This document shows, in pieces, positions 1 to 7,694 of a DNA stretch of 33,448 nt. The translations under genes were made by a program, and so were the position numbers. The notes beneath the pieces were generated by a model. The model saw only the letters and a program-made list of their open reading frames with translations, ran no database searches and was not told the origin of the DNA. The stretch comes from Armatimonadota bacterium (lineage in GTDB: Bacteria; Armatimonadota; Armatimonadia; Armatimonadales; Armatimonadaceae), in contig JAPLCP010000138.1 of assembly GCA_026392155.1 (NCBI GenBank), positions 1 through 33,448 of the forward strand, read 5' to 3'. Numbering within the stretch: position 1 is the first letter of the stretch; every line of letters starts with the position of its first letter.

Positions 1-1215
1 CAAAATGTCATAGATCTCACGCTTCGCTCCCACATCAATCCCGCGGGTTGGCTCATCTAAAAGCAGCACTTTGACGTCCTCGCTCAGCCAGCGCCCCAGA
101 ATCGCCTTTTGCTGGTTCCCCCCCGAGAGCAGGCCAATCTGCTGCTCTAAGTTCGGGGTCTTGACCCGCATCGCCTCGACTTGCTGGGTGGCGTTCTCCC
201 GCTCCGCAGGCTCGTTGATCCAGAAGCTCAGCTTGGAGAAACGCCGCCGTGCCGAGAGATTGATGTTCTCCGCCACCGAGCGCACGGGAACAATGCCCTC
301 TTTCTTCCGATCTTCGGGACAGAGGCAGATACCGTTTTTAATGCTCTGCGCTGGGTTAGCGTAGATCTCTTTGAGTAGCTCCGTGCGCCCCGCCCCGACG
401 AGGCCAAAGATCCCCAAGATCTCACCACCAGATACTTTCAGGCCATGGCTGTCGAGGACGATACGTCCTATCGTTCGTGGTCGCCAGCCCCAGATATCGG
501 CGATGTCGCGGCCTACCATGCTCTTGACCACGCCTGCGGCATCGGTCTGGGCGCTGGAAATGGTCTCGATGTGCTTGCCGTCGCGCAGGACGGTCACCGT
601 GTCGCAGATCGAGAAAATCTCATCCATGCGGTGCGAGACATAGAGAATCGCTTTCTCCTGGCGCTTGAGTTTCTCGATAATCGCAAAGAGCGTCTCCACT
701 TCCCGCGCGGAGAGCGAGCTGGTCGGCTCGTCAAAGGCGATCACTTTCGCGTCGCGCGAAAGGGCCTTGGCGATCTCCACCATCTGCCGCTGCGCCAGCG
801 AGAGCTCGCCCACTTTCGCATTGGGATCAAGCGCGATTCCCAGCTCCTCCAGCTTGCTTGCTGTCTGCATCACCAGGTTCCGCTTGTCCACCCAGCCGGT
901 TCTCGACGGCAAGTGCCCCAGAAAGACATTCTCGGCCACGGTCATCTCGGGAACCAAGTGCAGCTCCTGGTAGATCACCGCGATCCCGGCTTTTATGGCA
1001 TCAAACGGCGAGCCAAAACGCAGCGGCTGGCCCTCCAGCACAAGCTGCCCGGTGTCAGGCTTGTACATCCCGGAGAGAATCTTGAGGAGCGTAGACTTGC
1101 CCGCCCCGTTCTCGCCACAGAGCGCATGGACACTGCCACCCGTGACGGCAAACGAGACATCGGAGAGCGCCTGGACGCCTGGGAAAGCTTTCGAGAGATT
1201 CTGGAATTCGAGCAT
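1..1215 (-). CDS. araG: L-arabinose ABC importer ATPase AraG (3' end beyond window)
   Basis: Tandem-ATPase subunit of a CUT2-type sugar importer that powers arabinose uptake at the inner membrane. The 405 visible residues start at the ATG at 1215 (MLEFQNLSKAF) and run off the left edge; about 95 C-terminal residues are expected to be missing. The first ATPase domain has Walker A GENGAGKS (34-41), signature LSLAQRQ (138-144) and Walker B IAFDEPTSSLS (159-169). The second has a degenerate P-loop GLVGAGRTE (271-279), LCPEDRKKEG (298-307), signature LSGGNQQK (363-370) and DEPTRGIDVG (387-396). The second half is strikingly close to E. coli AraG as I remember it, and the upstream gene is araF, so the arabinose assignment is firmer than 'generic sugar'. 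Domain 2 looks about 30 residues shorter than E. coli AraG, through two in-frame gaps. An araH permease would be expected next, outside the window. Confidence 0.9.
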   Translation of the reverse strand, partial: MLEFQNLSKAFPGVQALSDVSFAVTGGSVHALCGENGAGKSTLLKILSGMYKPDTGQLVLEGQPLRFGSPFDAIKAGIAVIYQELHLVPEMTVAENVFLGHLPSRTGWVDKRNLVMQTASKLEELGIALDPNAKVGELSLAQRQMVEIAKALSRDAKVIAFDEPTSSLSAREVETLFAIIEKLKRQEKAILYVSHRMDEIFSICDTVTVLRDGKHIETISSAQTDAAGVVKSMVGRDIADIWGWRPRTIGRIVLDSHGLKVSGGEILGIFGLVGAGRTELLKEIYANPAQSIKNGICLCPEDRKKEGIVPVRSVAENINLSARRRFSKLSFWINEPAERENATQQVEAMRVKTPNLEQQIGLLSGGNQQKAILGRWLSEDVKVLLLDEPTRGIDVGAKREIYDIL

Positions 1216-1226
1216 GATGTATCGTG

Positions 1227-1353
1227 TCCCGCCGGTTGGAGCGGCGGGACTGTAGAGCTAAAGCTACAAAGGGCGTGCCGCCCATACCGAATTATGGCCG
1301 GGACGGCCTTTGTAGCCGAAGGCTCTCCAGCCGCCCCGCTCTAACCGGGGTGG
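1227..1353. repeat. Structured palindromic repeat, copy A (araF-araG intergenic)
   Basis: The araF-araG gap is almost entirely one imperfect inverted repeat that begins directly at the araF stop codon. Each outer arm is itself a small GC hairpin, starting CCGCCGGTTGG on the left. The inner left arm contains CTACAAAG followed by the hairpin GGGC-GTGCC-GCCC (1271-1283). The inner right arm contains GGCC-GGGAC-GGCC (1296-1308) followed by CTTTGTAG. A clear homologue lies at 7560-7693. The position inside an operon suggests a role in mRNA 3'-end stability or in separating araF from araG expression, as REP elements do in maltose operons; that role is inference. Confidence 0.85.
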
Positions 1354-2385
1354 CTACTCGATGCCCTCTTCTTTGAGCTTCTCGGCAAAGTTGGCGCGGT
1401 CGATTAGTGTGCCTTTGGTGTAGGTCTCTTTGGCGGGCTCTTTGCCGTCTTTGATCCAGTTGTACATCGCCTCCGCCGTCGAGAAGCCGTGGGTGCGGGC
1501 GGAGAGGAGTACGGAGGCATGGAAGCCCGTCTTGGCTTTCTTCAGGTCGTCCTTGCCGCTGGTGCCATTGATCCCAATCCCAATCACATTCTCGGGCGCG
1601 ATAGATTTTTGCTCGGTGGCGCGGACAAAGCCCAGCACACCATCGTCATTGGACGAGTACGCGACCCAGTGCTTGATCTCGGGGTGCTGGGTGAGGATAA
1701 TATTGGCGGCATTAACCGCCGTTTCCATTTGTTGTGGTTTTTTCCAGGCGCTGAGAAAGAAGTTCTTCTCCGGCAGCCCCGCCGCTTTGAGAGACTCACT
1801 CGCGCCATCGGTGCGCTGCTTGCAGGACTCGATCTCGTCGACCGTGAGCACCGCCGCCCCGACTTCCGCTAGGTTCCAGCCACGCTTCTTGGCTTCTTCG
1901 GCGAGGGCTGTCCCCACGCTCTTGCCGATCTCAGAGGCGGAGATTCCGAGGTAGGCAACATCGGTGAGGGGCTTGCCATCTGGGCCCAGAAGCCTATCGT
2001 CCACGGTGAGTAGCTTCAGGTTCTTCTCTTTGCACTTGGCCACAATTGTCGCACCCAGCTTGGTGTCGGGGGTGCAGATAATCAGGCCCTGAGCGCCCTG
2101 CGTGGCAATATTGTTGATCGCACTGTCCACCCCCTCCGCGTCTTTGGCCTCGATCTTGATCAGCGTAAATCCGTATTTTTTCGCGGCCTCGTCGGCGAAC
2201 TTCCACTCGGTCTGGAACCAGGGCTCGGCGGAGTCTTTGACCACAAAGCCAATCTTAACATCGGACTTGGGCGCATCGACAGCGGGCTTGTCGCCCCCGC
2301 TCGCTGCCGGAGGGTTGCTACTCGGGCACCCGGTGAGCGTCAGTGCCCCCAGGGCTGCCATCATCAGAAAATATCGTCGCTTCAT
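1354..2385 (-). CDS. araF: L-arabinose-binding lipoprotein AraF
   Basis: Periplasmic sugar-binding protein that delivers L-arabinose to the AraG/AraH transporter. It is 343 residues long with a lipoprotein signal: a positively charged start MKRRYF, a hydrophobic stretch, and lipobox LTGC with the lipidated cysteine at residue 20. The mature part follows E. coli AraF closely: KIGFVVKDSAEPWFQTEWKF at the N-terminus, then ICTPDTKLG, TVDDRLLG, QHPEIKHW, IGIGINGTSG and YNWIKDGKEP. The EPWFQTEWKFAD block is characteristic of arabinose-binding proteins rather than of ribose or galactose binders. The gene precedes araG, with a structured repeat between them. Only 36 bp separate its start from the upstream ATPase stop, so read-through from the preceding operon is possible; I see no convincing operator. 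Confidence 0.92.
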   Translation of the reverse strand: MKRRYFLMMAALGALTLTGCPSSNPPAASGGDKPAVDAPKSDVKIGFVVKDSAEPWFQTEWKFADEAAKKYGFTLIKIEAKDAEGVDSAINNIATQGAQGLIICTPDTKLGATIVAKCKEKNLKLLTVDDRLLGPDGKPLTDVAYLGISASEIGKSVGTALAEEAKKRGWNLAEVGAAVLTVDEIESCKQRTDGASESLKAAGLPEKNFFLSAWKKPQQMETAVNAANIILTQHPEIKHWVAYSSNDDGVLGFVRATEQKSIAPENVIGIGINGTSGKDDLKKAKTGFHASVLLSARTHGFSTAEAMYNWIKDGKEPAKETYTKGTLIDRANFAEKLKEEGIE

Positions 2386-2421
2386 ACTGTCTGAGTTCCA
2401 CAGCCAAAGCCGATTTTCCTG

Positions 2422-3234
2422 CTATAGTCTTGGGAAGAGGGCGTGGATCTCAGCGAGGACACGCTGATACTCGGGGTCGCCTGTGATTCCCTCACGCCAG
2501 GCAAGGCCACAGGCCATGAGATCGAAGACTTTTTGGACACGTGCGCCGGGGATAGGATTGCCCACTTCGTCGCGATCTCTGCCCAGAAGCCAGAGGGTGT
2601 CGCAGGTCTCGACAGCGGCCTCAATGTCGTGGGTCACTAAGACAAAGGTCTTCTGTTCATCCACCGCAGCCGCCTCGCCAAGAAGCTTGATGACATTTTG
2701 AACCGCAACCGGGTCGAGGCCAGAGAAGGGCTCGTCCATGAGAACAAGAAACTCGGAGCAGAGGAGCTGCTGGGCAATGGCGACACGCTGGCGCTGGCCG
2801 CCAGAGAGCTGGATCGGGTATTTCTTGGCGTGCTCTGCCATCCCAAAGCGCTCCAGCAGGTTCATCGCCTTGGCCGCATCGTTGTCCGTGGCGACTAAGA
2901 GATTGGAGAGAACGGTGCGGTGGGCAAAGAGTGGGTAGTCCTGCGCCACGACACCAACCGTGCCGCGTTTCACGGGATGGCCATCGGCTCCGAGTAAGAC
3001 GCGTCCGCTGGTCGGCTCCATCAGGCCCGCCAGAATCCGAAAGAGCGTCGTCTTGCCCACGCCCGACGGCCCGAGGAGGCCCACGATCTGGCCTTGCTCG
3101 CGTCCGGGGACATGGACGTTTTTCACTTCTGCGTTGACCTCTTTTAAGATCGGGCGGCCACTATAGCTATGCGAGATGTTCTCCAGCTTGAGCAGTGTCT
3201 CCCGAACTTCGTAGATGGTGCTGGCTGTGCTCAT
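2422..3234 (-). CDS. ABC transporter ATPase, NitT/TauT-type
   Basis: ATP-hydrolysing subunit that would couple to the permease encoded immediately upstream. The 270 residues carry a complete set of motifs: Walker A GPSGVGKT (55-62), Q-loop in VAQDYPLF (96-103), signature LSGGQRQ (143-149), Walker B FLVLMDEPFSGLD (162-174) and the switch histidine in VTHD (200-203). It resembles SsuB/TauB/NrtD importers of sulfonates, taurine or nitrate. The C-terminal 50 residues (from VGNPIPGARV on) carry an extension of unknown use. The start codon overlaps the permease stop as ATGA (3231-3234), so the two are translationally coupled. Substrate is unknown, and the unusual OmpA-fused binding protein in the operon argues against a routine nutrient importer. 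Confidence 0.85.
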   Translation of the reverse strand: MSTASTIYEVRETLLKLENISHSYSGRPILKEVNAEVKNVHVPGREQGQIVGLLGPSGVGKTTLFRILAGLMEPTSGRVLLGADGHPVKRGTVGVVAQDYPLFAHRTVLSNLLVATDNDAAKAMNLLERFGMAEHAKKYPIQLSGGQRQRVAIAQQLLCSEFLVLMDEPFSGLDPVAVQNVIKLLGEAAAVDEQKTFVLVTHDIEAAVETCDTLWLLGRDRDEVGNPIPGARVQKVFDLMACGLAWREGITGDPEYQRVLAEIHALFPRL

Positions 3235-4010
3235 GCATCGCTCCGCTCTTTGTTTAAGTCCGCCCAGGGGCAGACAATCTGGCGCAAGAGACCCAGAGCG
3301 TAGTCCTGGAGTAGCCCGACAGCGAGCACGAGAAGCTGGATCGCAAAGACTTTATCCATGTGGAAGTACTTGCGCTCGATGTCGAGCTGCACGCCGAGGC
3401 CACCCTCGCTACGATAAAGCGCCTCGACCATCGGCAGGAGCGTCCAGCCAATCGCGGCGTTCTGGCGAATAGCGTCGAAGACTTTATCCAGCGGCCCACG
3501 AATCACCACCTCCCAGACCACGCGCCACTCGGAAAGGCGAAGCGTTCGGGCATAGTCGTACTGCGATCGTGGAATCTCGGCGATAATGGCGAGAAACGAC
3601 GTCAGCAGAAACACGCTGATCCCGAGGGTCATCATGGCGAGCTTCACGGGTCTATCGCTGCCAAAGGCGAGCATGAAGACCACGGAGAAGCCGACGAGCG
3701 ACAAAAAACGGCCCCGCGAGATCACCAGCGCCAGTGGTCGAAAGATCGGGAGAACGGTCAGGTAGGCTAGTCCCAAAGAGAGTAGCGTCGCCAGGCCGAG
3801 TGACTGGAGAAACAGCCCGAAGCTGGTAAAAAGCTCCGTCCCTATGCCACCGCGCCAGAGCCCACCGAGCGCTGAAAAAACCTCGCCAGGCTGTGGCAGC
3901 ACTTTTAATGTCGAGGTCAGCCAGATGACTAAGAAAATCACCGCCTCCCCGAGCAGAATCAGACGAAACGTGGTCGGGGAGATGACTTTGTTGGGAGTAA
4001 AAATTCCCAT
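3231..4010 (-). CDS. ABC transporter permease, SsuC/TauC-like
   Basis: Integral inner-membrane subunit of 259 residues with about six hydrophobic segments, beginning around residues 13-35 (LILLGEAVIFLVIWLTS). The segment YDYARTLRLSEWRVVWEVV, followed by IRGPLDKVF, matches the cytoplasmic EAA loop that docks on the ATPase in binding-protein-dependent transporters of the SsuC/TauC/NrtB class. It starts 8 bp after the stop of the OmpA-fused binding protein and ends in an ATGA overlap with the ATPase gene, so the three form one translational block. The transported molecule cannot be read from the sequence. Confidence 0.8.
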   Translation of the reverse strand: MGIFTPNKVISPTTFRLILLGEAVIFLVIWLTSTLKVLPQPGEVFSALGGLWRGGIGTELFTSFGLFLQSLGLATLLSLGLAYLTVLPIFRPLALVISRGRFLSLVGFSVVFMLAFGSDRPVKLAMMTLGISVFLLTSFLAIIAEIPRSQYDYARTLRLSEWRVVWEVVIRGPLDKVFDAIRQNAAIGWTLLPMVEALYRSEGGLGVQLDIERKYFHMDKVFAIQLLVLAVGLLQDYALGLLRQIVCPWADLNKERSDA

Positions 4011-4018
4011 GTTTTTTC

Positions 4019-5830
4019 TTAGTTGGCTCTTAGAACGATCTCAACACGACGGTTTTTGCTTTTGCCATCTTCGCTCGTGTTTGGCGCAACGGGCTGGGTC
4101 TGTCCGTGCGAGAATACCTTGATCCGGCCTGTCGGGAAGTTTGCAGGAGCGGTTTTCTCTAGCCAAGCTTTCACCGCAAAGGCGCGTGCCTCCGAGAGCT
4201 GCATGTTCTTTGTGGGGTCACCAACATTATCGGTGTGGCCATGAATCTCGACTGCCGTGTTCGAGGCAACCAGCAGGCTACTCTTGAGCTTCTCCAAGTC
4301 TTTGATGGAGGTTGGGTTAAACTCCGCCTTGCCGGTCACGAACTGAATCGGCCATTTTCCCTCCGAGAGCTTGGCTTTCGGAGCACTACCGGTGCTGACC
4401 TTGGGCACTAGGTTGGTCTTTGCCACCGTGACGGCGCCGCTACCAGCACCTGCAATCACGGCTTTCAGGTAGGAAAGATCCTGCACCTGCTCTGCCGAAG
4501 GGTAGCCACTGACCACTTCCGGGTACTGCTTCACGACCAGATCACCAAAGACTTTGTAGACGGCGGCGTAGAGATTGGCAGAGCCGGGAGCAAGTCCGAA
4601 CGTGTAGGCCGCATCCGAGATGTTGTTGGCACGGGAGCCGCCTAGCTCGACATCAAGGCCCGTCTTGTCTTTCTCCACGACGCCCTTGTAGTACTTTTTC
4701 CAGTAGGCGGCATCGCTCTCTTTATAGACAGCCGCGCTGATCTCCGCTGCCTGCCCAAGCGCTTGATCGCTCTTTTGAACGGCTTCGCCGCCCGAGAGTG
4801 CGGCCTTCAGCAAGCCTTGAACCAGCTTCGGGTTCGCTTTGCACCACTTATCCACCCCGATAATCACGCAGGGCATCTGGCTGGCGTACTCTTTGGTGGA
4901 GACGATCGAGACGAGGCCGCCTTTTTTCTGGGCAACATTGACATCGCCGGGAGTCCAGGTGACCACGCCGTCCACCTTGATCTTCATGGTCTGGCCGGTC
5001 TTCTTGCCGTTGCGCACCACGGGACGCTCCTCGGTGTAGCCGGTGATGTACTTTTCCCCCGCGTCTAAGTAGTCGCCGGTATTGATCCAGTTGATCGCAT
5101 CGGGGTCGTAGGTCTTCTCATCGGGGTTGGTCTTGAGGTCGTTGTCGCCGATCCACTTCTGCGCGATATTCCAGTCACCGTCGCGCAGGACGCCCGCAAC
5201 GACGCCGCCACGGGCGCTCTGCGGGTCTTTCTTCCAGTCCACAGGCCCCATGAACTTGTCCTCACCACGAGAGAAGCCAATCGCGCCGATCACTTTGGGG
5301 CGGTACTCTGGCCCGATCTTGGCGAGCGCATCGTCCACGCCTTTGAGAAACGCCGCAGAGCCGTCGCCCATCACCGTCACAAAGTGCGCCCCTGCCGTCG
5401 GGTTTTTCTCGCCCTGTGAGAGCTTGGTCGCAAAGGTCACCAGCGCCTCGGTGAGCTTATCGTTCATGTCTTGGCGCGCGAATTTTAGGTTCACGCCGTT
5501 CTGACACATCAGGCTGCCCTTGGTGGATTGTGGGCCGCCGTTGGCAAAGTGTAAGCCCATGTGCGCGTTCCAGGCATAGCCCAGAAGCCGCACTTCTGGC
5601 AAGTCCGTACAGCCAGGTTCACGACCAGGCATGACGACGGGGCCTTCATCAGGTTTGTTAGGATCGGTGCCCGGCACTCCACCAGGGAGATCCAGCTTAT
5701 CGCCTTTCACCGAGGCTTTCTCGGTTCCAGCAGGAACCAGCTTGCTACCAAAGAGGCGGTAGGCACCCGCGGCACCTCCGACGACCAAGAGAAATATAAC
5801 CGCTTTTCCAGCGGGAGTGAGTTGTGGCAT
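4019..5830 (-). CDS. Membrane-anchored solute-binding protein fused to OmpA peptidoglycan-binding domain
   Basis: A 603-residue fusion. Residues 8-27 (AGKAVIFLLVVGGAAGAYRL) form an uncleaved-looking N-terminal membrane anchor. Residues 75-470 or so resemble NMT1/SsuA- or PstS-like periplasmic binding proteins. Residues 491-603 are a classical OmpA C-terminal domain, with IQFVTGKAEFN at its start, HGHTDNVG (530-537) carrying the conserved peptidoglycan-contacting aspartate, and KNRRVEI (592-598) carrying the conserved arginine. The protein would sit in the periplasm tied to both the inner membrane and the cell wall. A strong Shine-Dalgarno (AAAGGAGG) supports the ATG at 5830. It lies between two helical-protein genes and an ABC permease/ATPase pair. 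Binding proteins are normally free or lipid-anchored, so cell-wall tethering implies a structural or sensing job; this is inference. Confidence 0.82.
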   Translation of the reverse strand: MPQLTPAGKAVIFLLVVGGAAGAYRLFGSKLVPAGTEKASVKGDKLDLPGGVPGTDPNKPDEGPVVMPGREPGCTDLPEVRLLGYAWNAHMGLHFANGGPQSTKGSLMCQNGVNLKFARQDMNDKLTEALVTFATKLSQGEKNPTAGAHFVTVMGDGSAAFLKGVDDALAKIGPEYRPKVIGAIGFSRGEDKFMGPVDWKKDPQSARGGVVAGVLRDGDWNIAQKWIGDNDLKTNPDEKTYDPDAINWINTGDYLDAGEKYITGYTEERPVVRNGKKTGQTMKIKVDGVVTWTPGDVNVAQKKGGLVSIVSTKEYASQMPCVIIGVDKWCKANPKLVQGLLKAALSGGEAVQKSDQALGQAAEISAAVYKESDAAYWKKYYKGVVEKDKTGLDVELGGSRANNISDAAYTFGLAPGSANLYAAVYKVFGDLVVKQYPEVVSGYPSAEQVQDLSYLKAVIAGAGSGAVTVAKTNLVPKVSTGSAPKAKLSEGKWPIQFVTGKAEFNPTSIKDLEKLKSSLLVASNTAVEIHGHTDNVGDPTKNMQLSEARAFAVKAWLEKTAPANFPTGRIKVFSHGQTQPVAPNTSEDGKSKNRRVEIVLRAN

Positions 5831-5885
5831 TTCTTAGCCTCCTTTACTTTCTACAGTGAGATCAGACCCGGTATGCGCCAAAAGG

Positions 5886-6653
5886 TTACGCGGCATATCT
5901 CGAGGGGCCGGTATCCAGGCTGAAAAACTCTAAAATATCGTCGATTTTATCGGCCTCGGACTCGCACCGGGCTTGTGCGGTGGCGAGCTGCTGCTGGATG
6001 CTGGCGACAATGGCCTTTTGCTCTTCTATCCGCGCTTGGAGCGCTTCGATCTCGGCCTGGGCATAGCTGACACGCTCCGAGGTGACTTTCTGCAAGTCCG
6101 TGACATAGGCTGAGAGGGCGGCGAGCTTGCGGGAGGCATCGGCGACAATGGTCTCGGCGCTGGCTCCCATGGTCGCACCCATCGTGGTGAGAGTCGCGGC
6201 AACCATCTGGCGCTGCATGTCTAGGGAGAGCCCGGCGGGGAGCTTGCCCAAGAGCTCGCGGGTCTGCTCGGCACCGAAAGACACACTGGGGAGCTTGGCA
6301 CCGGCGTAGATCGCCTGCACATCCACGTTGCCATCGGGGAGAAGTGCGCCTGAGGTCTGCTCGGCGGAGACCTTGATCTCGTCTAGGTTGGGGCCATCAC
6401 TCTGCCGCACAAGCTGCTCAATGGTCTGAGGGAGCGGGGGAGGAGTCGCCGCGCCCACACCTGCCGCAATCGCCTGGGAGCGTTTCTCAATATCGGCAAG
6501 CTTCTTGTCTAAGTCCGACATCTCCGCGCTAGGAGCAGGGGCGGAGGTGGGGATGGGACTTGAGAAGTTGCGCGGTGCGGGCTCTTCTTCCTCGCTTTCG
6601 GGCATCACCACAAAAAGCCCGACAGCTTTGCGAAGTTTATCAGCAATTGGCAT
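5886..6653 (-). CDS. Coiled-coil cytoplasmic protein of unknown function
   Basis: 255 residues with no signal peptide or membrane segment. It starts MPIADKLRKAVGLFVV, followed by an acidic EEEE patch and a proline/serine-rich linker (about 20-45). A first short helix (45-65, LDKKLADIEKRS) and a central glycine/alanine-rich region (about 110-170, including GKLPAGLSLDMQRQMVAATL) follow. A long C-terminal coiled coil spans about 180-240 (YAQAEIEALQARIEEQKAIV). The end is DDILEFFSLD. I do not recognise the family. It is the second gene of the five-gene unit, 28 bp after the first and 55 bp before the OmpA-fused binding protein, so it probably acts with them at the cytoplasmic face of the membrane. 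Confidence 0.7.
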   Translation of the reverse strand: MPIADKLRKAVGLFVVMPESEEEEPAPRNFSSPIPTSAPAPSAEMSDLDKKLADIEKRSQAIAAGVGAATPPPLPQTIEQLVRQSDGPNLDEIKVSAEQTSGALLPDGNVDVQAIYAGAKLPSVSFGAEQTRELLGKLPAGLSLDMQRQMVAATLTTMGATMGASAETIVADASRKLAALSAYVTDLQKVTSERVSYAQAEIEALQARIEEQKAIVASIQQQLATAQARCESEADKIDDILEFFSLDTGPSRYAA

Positions 6654-6681
6654 AGAGTTGTTTTACCTTACAAATCATAGA

Positions 6682-7536
6682 TCATAGATCAAAGCGACGC
6701 GACATATCATCGTAGGCCGCGATTTCATCTAAAAGATTGGTCATGGCATCGGTTTGCGTGACCACGCCCTCAATATCCGCGAGAACTTGCTCCGGTGGCC
6801 TTGCGCGGATCTGGTCGTTGATCAGGCCAAACGAGTCCTCCAAGAGCTGCATCTGGTGGCCCAAGTTCGTTAAGATTCGCCCGATCCGCCCGACATACTC
6901 ATGGCGCTGGGTCAGCACCTCTTTACGCTTGTCGAGAACAGCCTGCGTGTTGGAGTCTTCCTCCGACTTGCCCTCGATCTGCGCGATCTCATCGTCGAAG
7001 CGCTCCTGAATGGTGGTCACCATCCGGCGGGCACGGTCTTCGTTGGGAATTGGCGGACCATCTTTGTCGCGCCGCTTGCTCTTCAGCCCTACCACCACTT
7101 CGGCGTAGACATTTTCGAGATACTGCGCAAACTCCACCTCGCGGCGGGCAAACATTAAGAACTTCTCCAGCAGATAGTCCAGCTTGCGGCAGACCTCCCG
7201 CATCCAGTTCTCATTGGAGAGCGCATGGCCATCGAGCTGCGTGCGAATATCCTCTAGGCGCGTGAATCGCTCTTGGACATTCTCCGAGATCACCAGAAAG
7301 ACATCATCTCTAAGCTTCTTGCGCCGCGCGGTCACTTCCGCATCGAAGCGGTGGGCGAGGCGCTGCTGGTACCAGCGGGAGTCGGGGACAAAGAGCAGAT
7401 AGGCCGCTTCTGCGACCACCCCAAAAAGTAGAGGAAGAGGATTGAGAAGCGCTGCCGAGAGAGCCGCAGCCCCCGCCAGCCCGACGACGTTGTAGTTCTC
7501 CTTAAATGCTTCGGCCAGCCGATTCTTACGTGCCAT
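6682..7536 (-). CDS. Membrane-anchored helical protein of unknown function
   Basis: 284 residues if translated from the ATG at 7536 (MARKNRLAEAFKENY); an in-frame GTG at 7554 would add six residues. I prefer the ATG because a TAAAAT box lies 8 nt upstream, as for many other genes here. Two closely spaced hydrophobic segments (about 16-31 and 33-50) are followed by an almost wholly helical, highly charged domain (60-284), with arginine/lysine-rich stretches (RRKKLRDD, LKSKRRDKDG) and predicted coiled coils. I know no family with these features. It is the first gene of the unit with the OmpA-fused binding protein and the ABC transporter, and probably provides a membrane scaffold for them. Confidence 0.7.
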   Translation of the reverse strand: MARKNRLAEAFKENYNVVGLAGAAALSAALLNPLPLLFGVVAEAAYLLFVPDSRWYQQRLAHRFDAEVTARRKKLRDDVFLVISENVQERFTRLEDIRTQLDGHALSNENWMREVCRKLDYLLEKFLMFARREVEFAQYLENVYAEVVVGLKSKRRDKDGPPIPNEDRARRMVTTIQERFDDEIAQIEGKSEEDSNTQAVLDKRKEVLTQRHEYVGRIGRILTNLGHQMQLLEDSFGLINDQIRARPPEQVLADIEGVVTQTDAMTNLLDEIAAYDDMSRRFDL

Positions 7537-7544
7537 TGAGCTGT

Positions 7545-7550
7545 ATTTTA
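7545..7550 (-). promoter_or_regulatory. -10 box (TAAAAT) for the five-gene envelope operon
   Basis: TAAAAT lies 8 nt upstream of the ATG at 7536, too close for a Shine-Dalgarno leader and therefore consistent with a leaderless transcript. It fits the TANNNT pattern seen before at least eight other genes in the window. No good -35 is evident. Confidence 0.45.
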
Positions 7551-7559
7551 ACACGAATT

Positions 7560-7693
7560 GCCCCGCCGGTTGGAGCGGCGAGGCTGGAGAGCACTTCGTG
7601 CTACAAAGGGCGTGCCGCCCATAGGGAGTGCATTATGGCCGGAACGGCCTTTGTAGCTTTAGCTCTCTAGTCCCGCCGCTCCAACCGGCGGGA
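7560..7693. repeat. Structured palindromic repeat, copy B
   Basis: Homologue of the element at 1227-1353, again placed directly at the stop codon of a minus-strand gene (DUF1552 stop at 7695). The outer arms pair almost perfectly (left 7563-7581, right 7671-7693). The inner left hairpin is GGGC-GTGCC-GCCC (7608-7620) and the inner right hairpin is GGCC-GGAAC-GGCC (7637-7649), flanked by CTACAAAG and CTTTGTAG. It also ends about 10 nt before the -10 box of the divergently placed upstream operon, so it may insulate the two transcription units. Confidence 0.85.
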
Positions 7694-7694
7694 T

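Noticed and set aside
445-1344. 299-codon plus-strand open frame
   Set aside because: It lies antisense to araG and the repeat, has low-complexity Arg/Leu-rich content and no motif. The minus strand encodes a full ATPase with all motifs.
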